From the NCBI RefSeq assembly GCF_015706575.1, contig NW_024037064.1, positions 8,967,606 to 9,031,605 on the forward strand: DNA of 64,000 bases, given 5' to 3'. The translations under genes and the position numbers were made by a program. Positions 35,694 to 46,220 of the stretch are shown here, one piece after another. The stretch's first letter is position 1; each line of letters opens with the position of its first letter. The notes under the pieces are model-generated. The model had not been told where the DNA came from. It searched no databases and saw only the letters and a program-made list of their open reading frames with translations. The DNA is from Patiria miniata (taxonomy: Eukaryota; Echinodermata; Asteroidea; Valvatida; Asterinidae).

Positions 35694-36543
35694 GTGATGA
35701 ATGCATTAGTTAGTGCGTCAGTCTTTCAGGGCAACATAATTTGCATGTATAGCTATATGATATTAGTTCAATATTCTCCACTTTTTGTTACTTTGTCAAC
35801 TGATTTTGAGGCCATTTCCCCAAGTTTAATGATGTTGTAGTTGGTGTTCCATACAATGTGTGTACAGTTAGTTTAAATATAGTTTTGATGTCCTTTTGGC
35901 TTAACGTGAGTTACCCTGACATTTTCCCCTTGCTGGAAAAGACTCGAAAAGCAGACATCGAGGGGAAAAACCGTCATCTTCATTTGCTGACAAAGAGCTG
36001 TTATAACCATCATGAGAAAATAGCCTTGTCAGAGTAAATGACAATGAATCAATTAGCTGTAACGGAGTTAAATACAAAAACTCTGCACTGTCTAGTGTCT
36101 ATGGTCAGTTACCGTGCAATCGCCCCGCAGATGGAAGACTTTATTATTTTCATAATATCCTGTGTTTCAAAACAATTTTGAAAAAGTTTGATGCTGGCAT
36201 TTTTGCTACATGTAGGTCAGGCTTGTTTTCTTCCTTAGCCAAGAGTATGCCACTATATCAATACATAAAACAACTAATGTTGGAATGATTATATAAATTC
36301 TAAATCATCATAATCATGTGACATATAAACCTACTATTTTTGTCAAGCTCGAAAAGGAAAAAGGTACAATTTCCAAAATATAAATTAAAACCCGTCTTGC
36401 TGCCAAATGTCAAGAAACGTTTTGATGTGAACTGAATTGGTTAAAACACATTTACAATGCATAGTGAAATCCGCGATGTTACACACGTGAGATTTTTTTT
36501 TGACTGTCTTCGGTCTTGCTAAAATATTTCCTTCTCTGGAAAC
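35694..36543. other. No gene recognised
   Basis: Unique sequence between foldback element F and module B. Nothing supportable was seen. Confidence 0.4.
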
Positions 36544-38455
36544 GTCTTTCAGAGAATCCGAGCCCGTGTGATAAGCCCCAATCGACGCAAATCCTGACCC
36601 TTGACGAAATTGTATTGTATTAGACTTTGTGGCTATGCGGCGCGGCTTGAGGTGTGGGTTTGTGTAGGTGCCGTGTGCTTTAAACATATCCCACGTGCGC
36701 CGACAATCAGCATTGTGTGCTGGACCGCGTGGTGCATGGTTGCATTGATATCGAACAAGGCAATTTTTAGTACATTTGTACTGAAATTTCGTGATCATCA
36801 TGATCGACGCGACTCCTGACCCTTGACGTATGTATTAGACTTTGTGGCTTCGCGGCGCGGCTTGAGGTGTGGTTTGTGTAGGTGCCGTGTGGCCGACGTG
36901 TGCTTTATACATATCCCACACGCCGACAATTAATCAGCATTGTGTGCTGGACCGCACGGTGCATGGTTGCATTGATATCGAACAAGGCAATTTTCTAGTA
37001 TTGAAATTTCATGATCATCAAGATCATAAGAACAAAATATTAGAACTGCCTTGCTTTTCCATACATTAGGGGTTCTCTAAGAGCATTCAACGATTCTCTT
37101 GTCCTATTGGTTTTATTGAGCATCTGAGCCTACACTGCCGCTGATTTAGGGTTCGCTTAGAGCATCCCAGCTCACACTATACACTGATTGTAGGCGTTCT
37201 CTTAGAATCTCCCATGGTTCTCTTAAAGCAACCAAACAATTATTTACTGATTGCATATGGGGGTTGTCGAACGTAGAGCATCTCAGGTGATTCTTTTAGA
37301 GCATTAAAGCATGCACACACCACTGATTGCATAAGGGTTCTCTTTGAGCATCACAAGGGTTCTCTTAGAGCACCCAGTGACATTCTAAGGGGTTCTCTTA
37401 GAGAAGGCAAAGGGGTTCACTTAGAGCATCACAGGAATTCTCTTTTAGAGCACACCCCAGCAACATTCCAAGGATTGCATATGGGTTCAAGAGCAGGCAT
37501 ATATGGGTTCACTTAGAGCACCCCAAGGGTTCTCTCAGAGCACCCCAGTATAAGATTCCAAGGGGCGCATTCTCTAGAGCACGTCCCAGCAACATTCCAA
37601 GGATTGCATAATTATAGGGGTTCTTTTAGAGCAGGTGTGGACGGTAATTCTGTCCCCCGTTAAAAGTGTCCGGGGGGACAGAATTACCTAGGTAAAAGTG
37701 TCCTCCCGAGCCCGTTAATTCTGTCCCCCTTCAGGTAATTCTCTTCAGGTAATTCAGGTAATGCGCGCTCACGAACACGACTCGTATCATCACATGGGTG
37801 ATACTTGCAAGGGGACACATTTACCAGGGGGACACTTTCAACGTTGGGCAGGCCGGGGGACATATTTACCGCAGGGAGGGGAACAGATCTACAGGTAAAT
37901 GTGTCCCCCCGGACAGATTTACCGAGTCACGAGCCGGTAAATTTGTCCGGGGGACACATTTACCAGGGGGGACAGAATTACCTGCCACAGGCATACAGGG
38001 GTTCACTTTAATATCCGGTTCGTTAGTTAAAACGTCATACACGTGCGCACACTGATTACTAGCGCCCATTGGCTGCAACTGACGCTCGAGCTGCGTTAAC
38101 TTCCGGTTCCAATCGTGCAGAAAAAGTGCTGGAGGTGACGTCACACTAACAACCGGATAGAGCGCCCTAGGGTTCTCTTATAGCACCCGCCCCAGCAACA
38201 TTCCAATAGAAAGATTGCACAGGGTACTGGGTTCTAGTCGATGATAGTACGTAGTTCTGACTGCATAGGATGTAAGCTGTAGTTAGGTGCGCACAATACA
38301 TGTATGTGCTTGCTTCTTGGATGCTCAAGAGGGTCTGCTGAACACTCTTAGAGACCTGGGATACTTTAAGAGTAGAGATCCTCCTGGGATGATCTGAGAA
38401 CCCCTATATAACATTAACAGTGCAGTACGTGTGGTGGGTTGCAGTAAAGAGAACC
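36544..38455. repeat. Duplicated module, copy B
   Basis: Collinear with copy A (28631-31782) from the CTTTCAGAGAATCCG start to the CAGTAAAGAGAACC end. It has the same two tandem ~224 bp sub-repeats and the same field of TTCTCTTAGAGCA words. It lacks the 29.1-30.9 kb insertion but has its own insertion, element Z, at 37636-37985. A TGACGTCA occurs at 38136. Confidence 0.75.
37636..37985. mobile_element. Element Z: GGACAGAATTACC-type element in module B
   Basis: It interrupts a phrase that is continuous in copy A (GAGCAGG then CATA-AGGGGTTCAC). Inverted ends contain GGTAATTCTGTCCCCC and GGGGGACAGAATTACC, and CAGG lies on both sides, giving an apparent 4 bp duplication. Inside, the end motif recurs in both orientations with variants such as GGGGGACACATTTACC and TAAAAGTGTCC. 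A relative, split by element Y, lies at about 33830-34610. No coding sequence was found. Confidence 0.65.
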
Positions 38456-39074
38456 ACCTGCGATCCATTACGAGCACACTGTCGCAACTTTCGGGCAGCT
38501 TCTATGCAACTCCTCACATGGCCGAGGGTTTTGTGCGTAAACCTTATCAGTCGGCCGATCACGCTCAATTGAAATAGGCAAAACTGCAAGTCACATCATA
38601 AAGAATAAATAGCCCATTTTTTCCAAGAGTGTGCCTTTAATGTCTAAAAGAACCCCAGCCAGGGCCGCTCTAAGAGAACTCCATGGGATGCTCCAAGATA
38701 ACCCGAAATACTGCTCTGAGAACCAAGGCAGTTATTACATTTCATTAAGATGTTGGTTTTGTTTTTATGTTTACAATCCGTGCAACCATTTCTGCGCGTT
38801 TTCGTAGTTGTTTCTCTATGAACTCTAGAGGGCGGTTTGAACAATTGAGGGCGGTCCAATTCCTGAATCGTGCAAGTTTCCATCGAAATCATTCATGTCA
38901 ATGTCTTTGTACATGATTGACAAAGTCTGTCACTGGGGAGTGTCAGTGTCAAATTGATTGTCAGTGTCATTCGTGAAGTAGTTTGGGCGATCGTGAAGTG
39001 TAGGGCCCGGTTCCATTGGACCTACCATACCAAACTAGTTGGTGACATCCTCAATAAACAGGTAGGCTATTCAT
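38456..39074. other. No gene recognised
   Basis: Contains one inverted remnant of the module-type words (GCTCTAAGAGAACTCC near 38669). Otherwise unique sequence. Confidence 0.4.
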
Positions 39075-39084
39075 AGTAGAGGAC

Positions 39085-39829
39085 TAGCCCCACTAGTGTG
39101 GCCGTCGGTATGCTGCGCTGAACCCAAGGCCACACACCGTGGTCTGCGCACTACTGAGGACGTTTTCATAATTTCAACAGCGAATTTCTTACATATGGTT
39201 ATATTCTACGATGTCCCAACTTTCACTTCTGCGATGCGTGGGTGTAATGATGTTCAATTTTCCAAGATATTCTTGAATCTTTCTGGAGCCCATATGCACT
39301 CGTGAAACGTTTGGTGATGGCAGCCATTTTGAATGTGACAAGAGATGACCTCAAGCTGTGACGTCGCGTTTATGCAAATTGCTTGTCGAGCGAGGGCGCG
39401 AGTTGCAAATGCGACGGCTGTTTCCTGTACCATGCATTTATCGTCTGGGGGCCACGTGCACTGATCTCTATTCAGGATCTACGGCACAGGAAACAGCCGT
39501 CGCATTTGCAACTCGCGCCCTCGCTTGACAAGCAATTTGCATAAACGCGACGTCACAGCTTGAGGTCATCTCTTGTCACATTCAAAATGGCTGCCATCAC
39601 CAGACGTTTCACGAGTGCATATGGGCTCCAGAAAGATTCAAGAATATCTTGGAAAATTGAACATCATTACACCCAAGCATCCCAGAAGTGAAAGTTGGGA
39701 CATCGTAGAATACAACCATATGTAAGAAATTCGCTGTTGAAATTATGAAAACGTCCTCAGTAGTGCGCAGACCACGGTGTGTGGCCTTGGGTTCAGCGCA
39801 GCATACCGACGGCCACACTAGTGGGGCTA
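39085..39829. mobile_element. MULE-like foldback with 345 bp arms and a 10 bp duplication
   Basis: Arms at 39085-39429 and 39486-39829 are inverted copies with only about five differences, around a ~56 bp loop. The ends are TAGCCCCACTAGTGTGG and its inverse. AGTAGAGGAC flanks both sides (39075-39084 and 39830-39839). Long TIRs with 9-11 bp duplications are characteristic of Mutator-like elements. The same ~35-residue peptide is readable from both arms on opposite strands, simply because the arms are palindromic. No transposase was found. Confidence 0.85.
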
Positions 39830-39839
39830 AGTAGAGGAC

Positions 39840-42620
39840 TAGAGGGCAGGGTTTTCGTGGTTTTGTTTTTGAGGGAAATTTGGCGGTAAAATGACGGTGA
39901 CAGCGCGGCGACAACACGCGACCCGAAATAAAGATGGCGATCACGGCGCGCTGAATCGCAAGGCACAAACCGCGCAGAAAAATCGTGATTTCTACCCCAA
40001 GAATCTGTTCAAAATTGCAAAACGGGTGTCATTTAATAGAATTGAGAAAAGTCTGCTTTTGATTGAAAAGTTGATTTTTGAGCTATAAAAAATATTTTTG
40101 ACTTCAATTTGATCAAAACAAAACAGGGGCCCAACACTTTACGATCGCCGTAGTTTGTTCGTTATCCATGTGGTATAGGCTGTTCAACATTTTAAGGTAC
40201 AGATCTAGGCCTACCAAGATAACATTGAAGTATGTTTCTCAAATACAAAAAAACCGAAGCCACACCACTCTTGTTAATTTTTTGAAGTTTTGTAGCAAGT
40301 GGGTAGGCCTACTGCACCCATTTCGTTAAATAAGTTTTGTGAACGCTTCATCTTCAATCGACATCTAACAATCTGGTGAACGAAATTCTGGTAGGCCCTA
40401 ATTGCACATTTTTAATTGACATTTTAGGAATTTCAACCCACCCTAGACTGCTAGGACGTAGCCACATCATGATCAAGATAAACAGTAACATGACTAAAAC
40501 TTTAAATACATGATGTAGTCCTAACGGTTTCCTACATACATGTAGTTCCAGCATCCAGATAGCAAATATCATTGAACGGCTGCTTTCGGCTCAACTACTC
40601 CACGAATTCAAGCGACATTGATGAAAAAGTTTACCTTGAGTGATGGAGAGACCAAAAAATTTAAGCTCTTTTTCTTTTGATTTTACGACGACAAAAATAC
40701 CAATGTCACTTTTCCTTGTTCCAGATCGGTTCAATCAGTTCCGAATCGATCAAAACTACTTCACGCGATAAAAAAAATCACGAGAGAAAATCAATTTTTC
40801 TTTAGCTAGAACCAACCAATTCAAGCATATTTTCTGATAAAGTATTATTTCATTTTCCAAAAATAGGCCTAGGCCTACATGTAGTTCATTCAAGAGAATT
40901 CCAGCAAATTTTAAAAAGAGAAAAAATGTAAATGATTTTGAAACTTTTGTCTGCAGCGCAATGGCTCGAACTCATGCACGGACCGAAATTCTTTGACCAA
41001 GCACAGAATAGGCCTACGTCACACAAAATCGATTAACGCGCGTGTAGTTGGGTCGAAAGTGCACGCGCTATCCGGAACTAGGCAAAAGCATACGGTCATT
41101 CGTTGGTGCATGAATTTTCAAAAATGAGAGACTTTACAACTTATTTTGATTCAACAAACTTTAGATGGAAGAGTTTGTACGACTGTAGTGTGTATGAACA
41201 AAATATTCGAAATTACATGCTACAAGTGATATACATGTACCGAGGAGAAAATTTATCGTCCATTTGCAGATCCCGCAATTTTTTACAAATCGTCCAAACA
41301 TGTCGCAGTGCGAGTCGGAAATCTGGCCAAAATTACATTTTTCTTTTCAAAATGCACATCGTCAAAAAAAAATTATTGGAAACTAATCCAAAACAAGTAG
41401 GTTTTTATTTAAAGCTATCCGGAACTAGGAAAAATCCGGAACTAGGAAAACGACTGTAATAGGGGCGTGTTGTGAATATTGAGGCCAAACATTTTGTGAC
41501 AGGAGAGTTTGGAGGTCGGAAAATAAATTGAGAATTTCTGCCACAGCAACTTCAATTGTCTTTCTGTTAGGTTTGTAGAAAACTTTACAGTTCTGGAAGT
41601 TGACTGACATACATGTATGATGTAGGCCTATACATGTACCGTACATGTATACTCTAATCAAGTAACCAAGCCCAAGCCAAGAGCAAGGCAGTGATACATG
41701 TGTATACGTATTTAATGGTGAACCGGTCACGTCCCCGACTTGTAATTGTACTGGCACGGCACTGAACATGCGCAGTGATCATGATGAATCTTTGTCTAGT
41801 TCAGCGCTTACATAGCCGTTGTGACTTCATGAGATTGGAAAATTAACAAGATCTATATGTACGCCTACATGTCCCCCTGCATGTACAGTCAAACCCTGAT
41901 AAGAAGAGCATTATTACAAGATACTGCCTATAACAAGCAAAATTTTAGGTCCCAAGTCTTGTTTTTCTTTGTTTTCCTTTGTTTTCCATTACTATTAATA
42001 CAAGGTAATTCGTAAAGTCCCAAGGACCTTGTTATAAATGTATTCGACTGTACATACATGCACTGACCTACATGTACATCATGTACATTTGTTCATGTAG
42101 CCTATGATGTATAATGCAATTTTGAACTTTCTTTTCCCTTAAAAAAAGCCTCCAGATGAGTCCAGAGCAATGAATCAGAAAAAGAAAATGATATAATCTG
42201 CTAAGAAAAGTAGGATTTGATTCTGCATATCTGCATCTGTTTGCTTCTGTAAAAATGCCTGGTGTGGCTATCCCGTACCGTTAAAACAATAAACGAATAA
42301 ACGAAGACAAGTCTTACTTTTTGGGTGCAAAAATTAAAGTTCCAAAAACAACGGCAAGGTTTGGACTCAAACTTGAGTGGCGTGCTTGCAAGGCGGGCAC
42401 ACTACCCACTATATGCCACTGGTTCACTAAACAGAAGATGGAAATTCTATGTCTTGTAATTTACATGTATATGGTGTACATACGCCTACTTGTATACTCG
42501 TGCATGAGGGCCCAACACCAACCCCCCAGCTGTGATGAGGAAAATGCGGGAACTGTTCACTATCACAGCTGTTTAAACTTTTTGATCAAGCAAATTGTTT
42601 TAAATTAGATAGTAGGGCAT
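39840..42620. other. No gene recognised (2.8 kb)
   Basis: AT-rich unique sequence with many TACATGTA and TAGGCCTA words. ATCCGGAACTAGG recurs at 41071, 41419 and 41436. The frames are short and unrecognisable. Confidence 0.45.
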
Positions 42621-42629
42621 AGCAAGACA

Positions 42630-42688
42630 TAGCTTGAGTAACTCCAGCTCTAATGCGATAGGCATTAGAGCTGGAGTTACTCAAGCTA
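42630..42688. mobile_element. 59 bp perfect foldback with a 9 bp duplication
   Basis: Two perfect 27 bp arms (starting TAGCTTGAGTAACTCC) surround a 5 base loop GATAG. AGCAAGACA lies on both sides (42621-42629 and 42689-42697). The end dinucleotides TAG...CTA and the 9-10 bp duplication match the style of the 745 bp foldback at 39085. At 59 bp it would be an extreme miniature element; a template-switch palindrome is the alternative. Confidence 0.7.
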
Positions 42689-42825
42689 AGCAAGACATGA
42701 TCTGAGGCCTCTTTCAAGTATTTCTGACCCCACCATACATGTAAGTTATGATTACAGTAGCTGTTAAAACAAGAAATATCTGGGAAATAAACAGCTCTCA
42801 ATGATTTAAACACATAACACAAACT

Positions 42826-43340
42826 CTTGGGGTGCGCTCATAAGTCCAACGCCTCATACATGTAGGTCCGACGCCTTATAAGTCCGACAAAATCGCATCC
42901 CCTAACCAAATAAAGGCACATAAGTCCGACACCTCATAGGTCTGACGTCTTATAAGTCCAACGCCTCATAGGTCCGACGCCTTATAAGTCCGACAAAATC
43001 GCATCCCCTAACCAAATAAAGGCACATAAGTCCGACACCTCATAGGTCTGACGCCTTATAAGTCCAACGCCTCATAGGTCTGACGCCTTATAAGTCCGAC
43101 AAAATCGCATCCCCTAACCAAATAAAGGCACATAAGTCCGACACCTCATAGGTCCGATGCCTTATAAGTCTGACGCCTCATGGGTCCGACTCCTCATAGC
43201 TCCGACCCCTGGTAAGTTTGACAAATTAAACGCCTCATTTTTCCAACGTCGGACTTATGAGGTGTCGGACTTACATGTATGAGCTGTCGGACCTACATGT
43301 GTATGTATGAGGCGTCGGACTAATATGATACGGCCCCAAG
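42826..43340. repeat. TAAGTCCGAC word cluster with 106 bp higher-order repeat
   Basis: A ~15 bp word, CATAAGTCCGACGCCT with variants, is repeated about 25 times. An AAAATCGCATCCCC plus AACCAAATAAAGGCAC spacer recurs at 42889, 42995 and 43101, giving an exact 106 bp period. Near the right end the word flips to GTCGGACTTATGAGG. The cluster is bounded by inverted CTTGGGG (42826) and CCCCAAG (43340). It is probably another self-repeating TIR element. No target duplication was found. Confidence 0.75.
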
Positions 43341-43436
43341 TTCTTCAGTTCGGCTGTGTCAGTTTGGTGAAAAATAAGTTAAAAAATTATTTGGCCCGGC
43401 ATTGAATAGCATTGTCTGATTGGCTAATATAATTAA

Positions 43437-43680
43437 GTGGCATGGGTAGCTAGTGCGTAAGGCGGTCACCTCTCACCACTGTGGCCCTGGTTCAATTCCC
43501 GGCTGCGGACCATATGTGAGTAGAGTTGTGCATTGGTTCTCTCCTGTGCCACAAGGTTTTTCTCTGGGCTCTCTGGTTTTCCTCAAGGTGTAAGTCAATA
43601 ACAGATAAAATGTTTGATATGACATACAGATGTAAAGCCCCTGTGAAAATAATGTGTACTGAGAGAAAACTGGCGCCAGC
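43437..43680 (+). mobile_element. tRNA-derived SINE upstream of AAR2
   Basis: The B box GGTTCAATTCC (43489-43499) is preceded by a degenerate A box near 43446. A body follows with GCGGACCATATGTGAGTAG and GGTTCTCTCCTGTGCCAC. It would lie in the AAR2 first intron or promoter region. It is not a functional tRNA: the arms do not fold. Confidence 0.7.
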
Positions 43681-43719
43681 CAAATAGCCAATACCAAAAA
43701 CTAATCATTATCTGCAAAT

Positions 43720-43758
43720 TTTGATTTTGTGTTGTTTTGTTATGTTTTGTTATAACAG
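43720..43758 (+). promoter_or_regulatory. 3' splice site before the AAR2 coding exon
   Basis: A T-rich tract ends in TTTTGTTATAACAG at 43758, 20 bp upstream of the AAR2 start codon. This predicts a spliced 5' UTR, with the upstream noncoding exon not identified here. Upstream TTG codons in frame are not start codons. Confidence 0.65.
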
Positions 43759-43778
43759 ATATTTTGAAAAGCTTCAAC

Positions 43779-44921
43779 ATGGCAGAATCCTCCTCTGTTC
43801 CAATGGATCAAGACACAGCCAGGAAGCTTTTTGAGGAAGGAGCCACCCTTCTCTTTCTCAACGTCCCCCCTGGCACAGAATTCGGCATCGACTACAACAC
43901 ATGGAACACCGCGGAGAACTTCAAGGGAGTCAAGATGATCCCACCGGGAGTGCACTTTGTGTACTACAGCGCTGTGAACGTCAGGGAGCGCAGTACCGCC
44001 CCTCGCATGGGGTTCTTTCACTGCTTCAAGCGGCAGGAGGTGATGGTACTGAGCTGGAGCAAACGAGACGAGGATGCAGTGGAGCACTTCTTGGAAGACG
44101 GTGAGGAGGCAGAGTATCGGGGACGTCTGAGAGAGTTTGATCCATTCCTAGGATCCTACCCTTATGAAAGCTTGAAGAAGTGGGTGTCACTAACTAGCCA
44201 CATCACGGAAGCCTTGGTCAAAGACTTGATGCCATCGTGTGGGAAGATCTTTTCAGCGCCGCAGTTGATTGCCGATGACAAAACCCGGACATCAGCCCAG
44301 AGAGCTGAGTTAGCAGAAAGCCGGCGTCTGGAACACCCTGAGGGTGCAAATACCAGTGCCGAGGATCTGCTACCCAGGATGCACAATGAGCCAGGGACAG
44401 AGATCCGGTTCAGTCCCATCCCTGATAGGAACTATCCAGTGGGAGCTTCTGCTGCTGAGATCACCAAGTACTCCATGGACCTGAGTTACACCCTGGAGAG
44501 CATGCTGAGGACACATTACCCAGACCACCCCAGCGGTATCCTTGGGGAGATCCAGTTTGCCTTTGTCTGTTTCCTCGTTGGACAGGTCTACGACGGCTTT
44601 GAGCAATGGAAGCGACTGGTCCACATCCTATGTGCCTCTGAGGAGTCCCTCATGGCTCACCAGGAGCTCTACGCTAGCTTCATCACTTCCCTCCACTTCC
44701 AGCTCAAGGAGGTCCCTGCTGACTTCTTCATCGACATCGTCTCCAAGGACAATTTCCTGACCACCACCCTGCGGGAATTTTTCGCAAACCTGCAAGGGGC
44801 GGAGGTTGGCCAGCCTCTCAAGGTCAAAGGTCGGCGATTCAAGGACAGCCTGACTAAGAGATTCAGGTGGGACTTTGATGCTATGCCAGACGATGATGCT
44901 CCAGTTGTCGTGCAACTCTGA
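43779..44921 (+). CDS. AAR2 splicing factor homolog (complete, single coding exon)
   Basis: The 380-residue protein is an AAR2 homolog; human AAR2 is 384 residues. AAR2 binds PRPF8 during U5 snRNP assembly and holds it until BRR2 replaces it, so the protein supports pre-mRNA splicing between cytoplasm and nucleus. The N-terminal domain shows GTEFGIDYNTW (about residues 32-42), KGVKMIPPGVHF (~49-60) and MGFF. The linker follows SYPYESLKKWVSLTSHI. The C-terminal helical domain shows GTEIRFSPIP, EITKYSMDLSY, LGEIQFAFVCFLVGQVYD and PADFFIDIVSKDNFL. The C-terminus has FRWDF and DDDAPVVVQL. The ATG at 43779 matches the family start and follows the splice acceptor by 20 bp. The frame is intact, and codons are richer in G and C than the surroundings. 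SINEs flank the gene on both sides. Confidence 0.96.
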   Translation: MAESSSVPMDQDTARKLFEEGATLLFLNVPPGTEFGIDYNTWNTAENFKGVKMIPPGVHFVYYSAVNVRERSTAPRMGFFHCFKRQEVMVLSWSKRDEDAVEHFLEDGEEAEYRGRLREFDPFLGSYPYESLKKWVSLTSHITEALVKDLMPSCGKIFSAPQLIADDKTRTSAQRAELAESRRLEHPEGANTSAEDLLPRMHNEPGTEIRFSPIPDRNYPVGASAAEITKYSMDLSYTLESMLRTHYPDHPSGILGEIQFAFVCFLVGQVYDGFEQWKRLVHILCASEESLMAHQELYASFITSLHFQLKEVPADFFIDIVSKDNFLTTTLREFFANLQGAEVGQPLKVKGRRFKDSLTKRFRWDFDAMPDDDAPVVVQL

Positions 44922-45130
44922 ACTCTTGCCCTCTTGACTTTCAAGTTTTGTGGATTTCCTGTCATTTTCAGACCATCCGTTTGCAGTGCCTGCAATATGG
45001 TACGTGTGATTGCACATTTATATACCTTTCAACGGACCATATTTTTGAGTGAACGAAGGCGCCATATCAACGTCACTTTCTGAATACAAACACATTGTTA
45101 AAGTAGCAGAGCAGCTTAAATCTTGGCCAA
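44922..45130 (+). other. AAR2 3' UTR region
   Basis: Sequence following the AAR2 stop. No canonical AATAAA or ATTAAA was seen before the SINE at 45136, so the polyadenylation site is unresolved. Confidence 0.4.
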
Positions 45131-45135
45131 CATGT

Positions 45136-45390
45136 GGGGTGCTGTGGTCCAGTGGTTACGCTGTTGGACTCACGGGCCAACGTACATACATGTACATGGG
45201 TTCAATCCCTGACAGGAACTTGGTGCTTGTGTTCTTGGGCAAGACACTTTACTACAATTGCCTCTCTCCACCCTAGAGTGTAAAGGGTACCTATAAAAAC
45301 TGGTTTCATGGCCCAATGAATAGGGGTAATACTTGTGAAACTCTTTGAAATCGTTGATATAAAGTGCTATACATGTATAACTTAAGCACC
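45136..45390 (+). mobile_element. tRNA-derived SINE downstream of AAR2
   Basis: Head GTGCTGTGGTCCAGTGGTTA with A box at 45145-45155 and B box GGTTCAATCCC at 45199-45209. The body has GGTGCTTGTGTTCTTGGGCA and the 3' region has GATATAAAGTGCTATACATG. It shares head and body phrases with the minus-strand SINE at 22455-22881. Same orientation as AAR2. Confidence 0.85.
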
Positions 45391-45629
45391 ACATTACTGT
45401 TACTTTATTAGATATTGTGAACATGTCATATTTGAATTGTGGCAATATGTAAATGTACAGCAATAACCATGGATTCATTGCAAACTGGTGTTGTTTAGCG
45501 CCCTCATTCAGTCAAGAGTAGGTCCTAGTGTAAGATGGAACCCATGACCCATGGGAGAGATGTGTCATTGTTAAAAGTGGAATAACTTCATCTTTACCAA
45601 AACAACCCCTCGTCAAAATAGTGAATTAA

Positions 45630-46013
45630 GGCCCCCCCCCAAAATAAGTCGGTCTCTGGTCAGCGCGCGCGTCGATTTTAATCATGCGCATCAATTTTTT
45701 TTTTTCCAAAATGTTCCGCAGTAGCTCCAACAGCGCCCTCCATTGCCGCACCTCATTTTTTTTTTTTTAACCAAAGAGCACCACGGAATGGGAAATTGCA
45801 CCAAGGCAAATGATCGAGAGCACCAAGGCAAATTATGGAGGACACCAGTGAACATGAGGACACCAAAAAAGCAAAATAGTACCCCACCTTGTCTGTACAA
45901 TCCAAGCTTGAAGAAAAAAAACAAGCAAAAAAAAAAACAAACAAACCGCGTCGCCGCGTCAATTCAGGAACTTTGGTCTGACCAGAGACCACATTTTTAT
46001 TTTTTGGGGGGCT
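45630..46013. mobile_element. Possible TIR element with C/G-run ends
   Basis: The left end reads a C run then AAAATAAGTCGGTCTCTGG. The right end reads TGACCAGAGACCACATTTTT then a G run. The inverted similarity over ~30 bp suggests a MITE. It contains two T12-type runs and ACCAAGGCAAA-type direct repeats. Boundaries and duplication are unclear. Confidence 0.45.
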
Positions 46014-46220
46014 AACCGCATGCATACCACTTTGGGCAACATTTTGGACAGGTCTACATCTTTTTCAGTTTTTAGAAGAAAAGTGACACATCAGTGACAC
46101 GTTCTGCAAACTGTTTGACAGCAATTATGGACACAATGCATCCTTGACACACCATTTCCTTTGGTTCTTGGGTTCACCGATTTATTAAGCCCCGGCGCCC
46201 CGCCCACATGCTTTGAATCT

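Noticed and set aside
39096..39968. Two frames on opposite strands with the same start peptide, suggesting a paralogous gene pair
   Set aside because: They are the two arms of one inverted-repeat element.
43737..43778. Extending AAR2 upstream in frame
   Set aside because: The upstream codons include the splice acceptor and have no ATG; the conserved protein begins at the ATG at 43779.
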